Assembly (NCBI GenBank): GCA_937884235.1
Contig: CALGBT010000227.1
Location: 1 to 5,713, forward strand
From: an uncultured Pseudomonadota bacterium
GTDB taxonomy: Bacteria > Myxococcota_A > UBA9042 > CAIXZC01
Length of the DNA stretch: 5,713 nt
Direction: 5' to 3'
Part shown: one piece after another, positions 4,997 to 5,713 of the stretch
Layout of the letters: each line of letters starts with the position of its first letter
Numbering within the stretch: position 1 is the stretch's first letter
Position numbers and translations under genes: made by a program
The notes under the pieces: model-generated
Databases searched by the model: none
Told to the model about the DNA's origin: nothing
Seen by the model: only the letters and a program-made list of their open reading frames with translations

Positions 4997-5713
4997 ATGC
5001 GCAACCTTCTGTTTTTAGTCTGTATCTTCTCACTGGTGGCATGCAGTTCTTCATCTTCGGACCCATCCGACGCCAGTGATACTCTCATCGCTGATGAAGT
5101 CCTCGCTCCCGTTGACGCTACCGAATTAGTCTGCGTCGCTGATTGCCAGGGCCGTGTCTGCGGTGACGACGGCTGCGGCGGCAGTTGCGGGGAATGCGGC
5201 GCCAATGAGACTTGCGGCGCCTCTGGGCAGTGCGGTGGCGGTGCCTCGTGTGGCGAGGATGATGATTGTGGCCAGGGTGAAATCTGCCATCCGGGCCTCT
5301 TGCTGTGCTCGACATGTGTCGTTCATTCCGACTGCGACGAGTCGGCGCTGTGTGAGAGCGGCCACTGCGTCACGCCCATTGCCTGCGGTGCCGGTTCCAG
5401 CTGCGACTCTGGGCTGCATTGCGACGTTCAGTCCGGGCTTTGTGTGGAGTGCAGCAAGGGAACAGATTGCCCCTCCGGCAACTTCTGTGGCGGCGACCTC
5501 CGGTGTCACCCCACCAACCCCTGTGGCGGCGACGACGATTGTGCGGCGGTGGGCGTCTGCGACAAGAGCAAGGGCCTTTGCGTTCACTGCCTGGCCGACA
5601 TCGACTGCCCGGCCTGGGAGAACTGCAAGAAGGGCGCATGCGCCACTGATGATTGCTGGGACGGAATTGCATTCTGTCAGGACGAGCAAGTTGTTGTCTG
5701 CAAGGCCGGTGGC
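4997..5713 (+). CDS. Cysteine-rich repeat lipoprotein (partial, 3' end beyond the window)
   Basis: An open frame of 239 codons without a stop, running off the right edge. The product begins MRNLLFLVCIFSLVAC: a basic N-terminus, hydrophobic core and lipobox LVAC with Cys16 as the lipidated residue, followed by a Ser run (outer membrane or surface by the +2 rule). After a short Asp/Ser/Ala linker, residues 46-79 hold one 8-Cys module with spacing C-x3-C-x4-C-x4-C-x3-C-x2-C-x5-C-x5-C, including CGDDGCGGSCGEC. Residues 85-219 then form three tandem repeats starting at Cys85, Cys130 and Cys176, each of 44-46 residues with eight cysteines in near-constant spacing (x5, x5, x6, x2, x5, x5, x4 or x5). 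Residues 220-239 depart from the pattern and probably open another domain. In total 37 of 239 residues are Cys, so the exported part should be heavily disulfide-bonded. No enzyme motif is visible; a surface or binding role is inferred. It is divergent from the MAM-like lipoprotein gene, which carries the same 8-Cys module. Confidence 0.87.
   Translation, partial: MRNLLFLVCIFSLVACSSSSSDPSDASDTLIADEVLAPVDATELVCVADCQGRVCGDDGCGGSCGECGANETCGASGQCGGGASCGEDDDCGQGEICHPGLLLCSTCVVHSDCDESALCESGHCVTPIACGAGSSCDSGLHCDVQSGLCVECSKGTDCPSGNFCGGDLRCHPTNPCGGDDDCAAVGVCDKSKGLCVHCLADIDCPAWENCKKGACATDDCWDGIAFCQDEQVVVCKAGG
5249..5653 (+). repeat. Three tandem 8-cysteine repeats of about 45 residues within the right-hand lipoprotein
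   Basis: Protein-level repeats begin at Cys85, Cys130 and Cys176 (nucleotides 5249, 5384 and 5522). Between cysteines the residues are mostly dissimilar, apart from short motifs such as DDDC, GLC and a D-C pair (SDC, TDC, IDC) after the CxxC. The unit is therefore an old, diverged structural repeat, not a recent DNA duplication. Confidence 0.8.

Noticed and set aside
5126..5689. 187-codon open frame on the minus strand opposite the right-hand lipoprotein
   Set aside because: Its Ala/Val-rich product reflects Cys and Gly codons read antisense; the plus-strand frame has a lipobox, ribosome binding site and regular cysteine pattern.

Overview
The window looks like a moderately G+C-rich chromosomal segment of a myxobacterium-like or other deltaproteobacterial-grade organism (Myxococcota or Bradymonadales type). 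This assignment is an inference. It rests on a membrane-anchored Ser/Thr kinase with an N-terminal zinc-finger-like leader, a TPR plus PEGA-like periplasmic protein next to it, and two large cysteine-rich lipoproteins built from modules typical of those bacteria. I see no tRNA, rRNA, CRISPR array, insertion sequence or phage gene.

Layout: (1) Positions 1-601, minus strand, hold the 5' part of a GTG-started secreted TPR/PEGA-like protein that runs off the left edge. (2) Positions 606-2567, minus strand, hold a Hanks-type Ser/Thr protein kinase with one transmembrane segment and a long charged C-terminal region. It lies 4 nt upstream of gene 1, and its last codons carry gene 1's ribosome binding site, so the two form an operon. 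A plausible sigma-70-type promoter precedes it. (3) Positions 2721-3455, plus strand, divergent from the kinase, hold a SMUG1-family uracil-DNA glycosylase with its signature motifs intact. (4) Positions 3463-4755, minus strand, tail to tail with gene 3 and only 7 nt away, hold a 430-residue lipoprotein: two copies of an 8-cysteine module, a MAM/jelly-roll-like domain, and C-terminal repeats of the CTDC type first described in slime moulds. (5) Positions 4997 to the right edge, plus strand, divergent from gene 4, hold the start of a second cysteine-rich lipoprotein. It has one copy of the same 8-cysteine module and then three tandem repeats of about 45 residues, each with eight cysteines.

The kinase and TPR/PEGA pair probably form a signalling or envelope-stress unit: the kinase senses or reports at the inner membrane and the partner works in the envelope. 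The two divergent lipoproteins share a module and a regulatory region of about 240 bp, so they may be co-regulated cell-surface proteins. The glycosylase between the two pairs is a housekeeping-type DNA repair gene with no evident link to its neighbours.

The most interesting features are the strictly periodic cysteine architecture of the right-hand lipoprotein, the module shared across the divergent pair, and the presence of a SMUG1-type glycosylase, a family best known from animals. I did not find strong evidence of a wholly new biological system.
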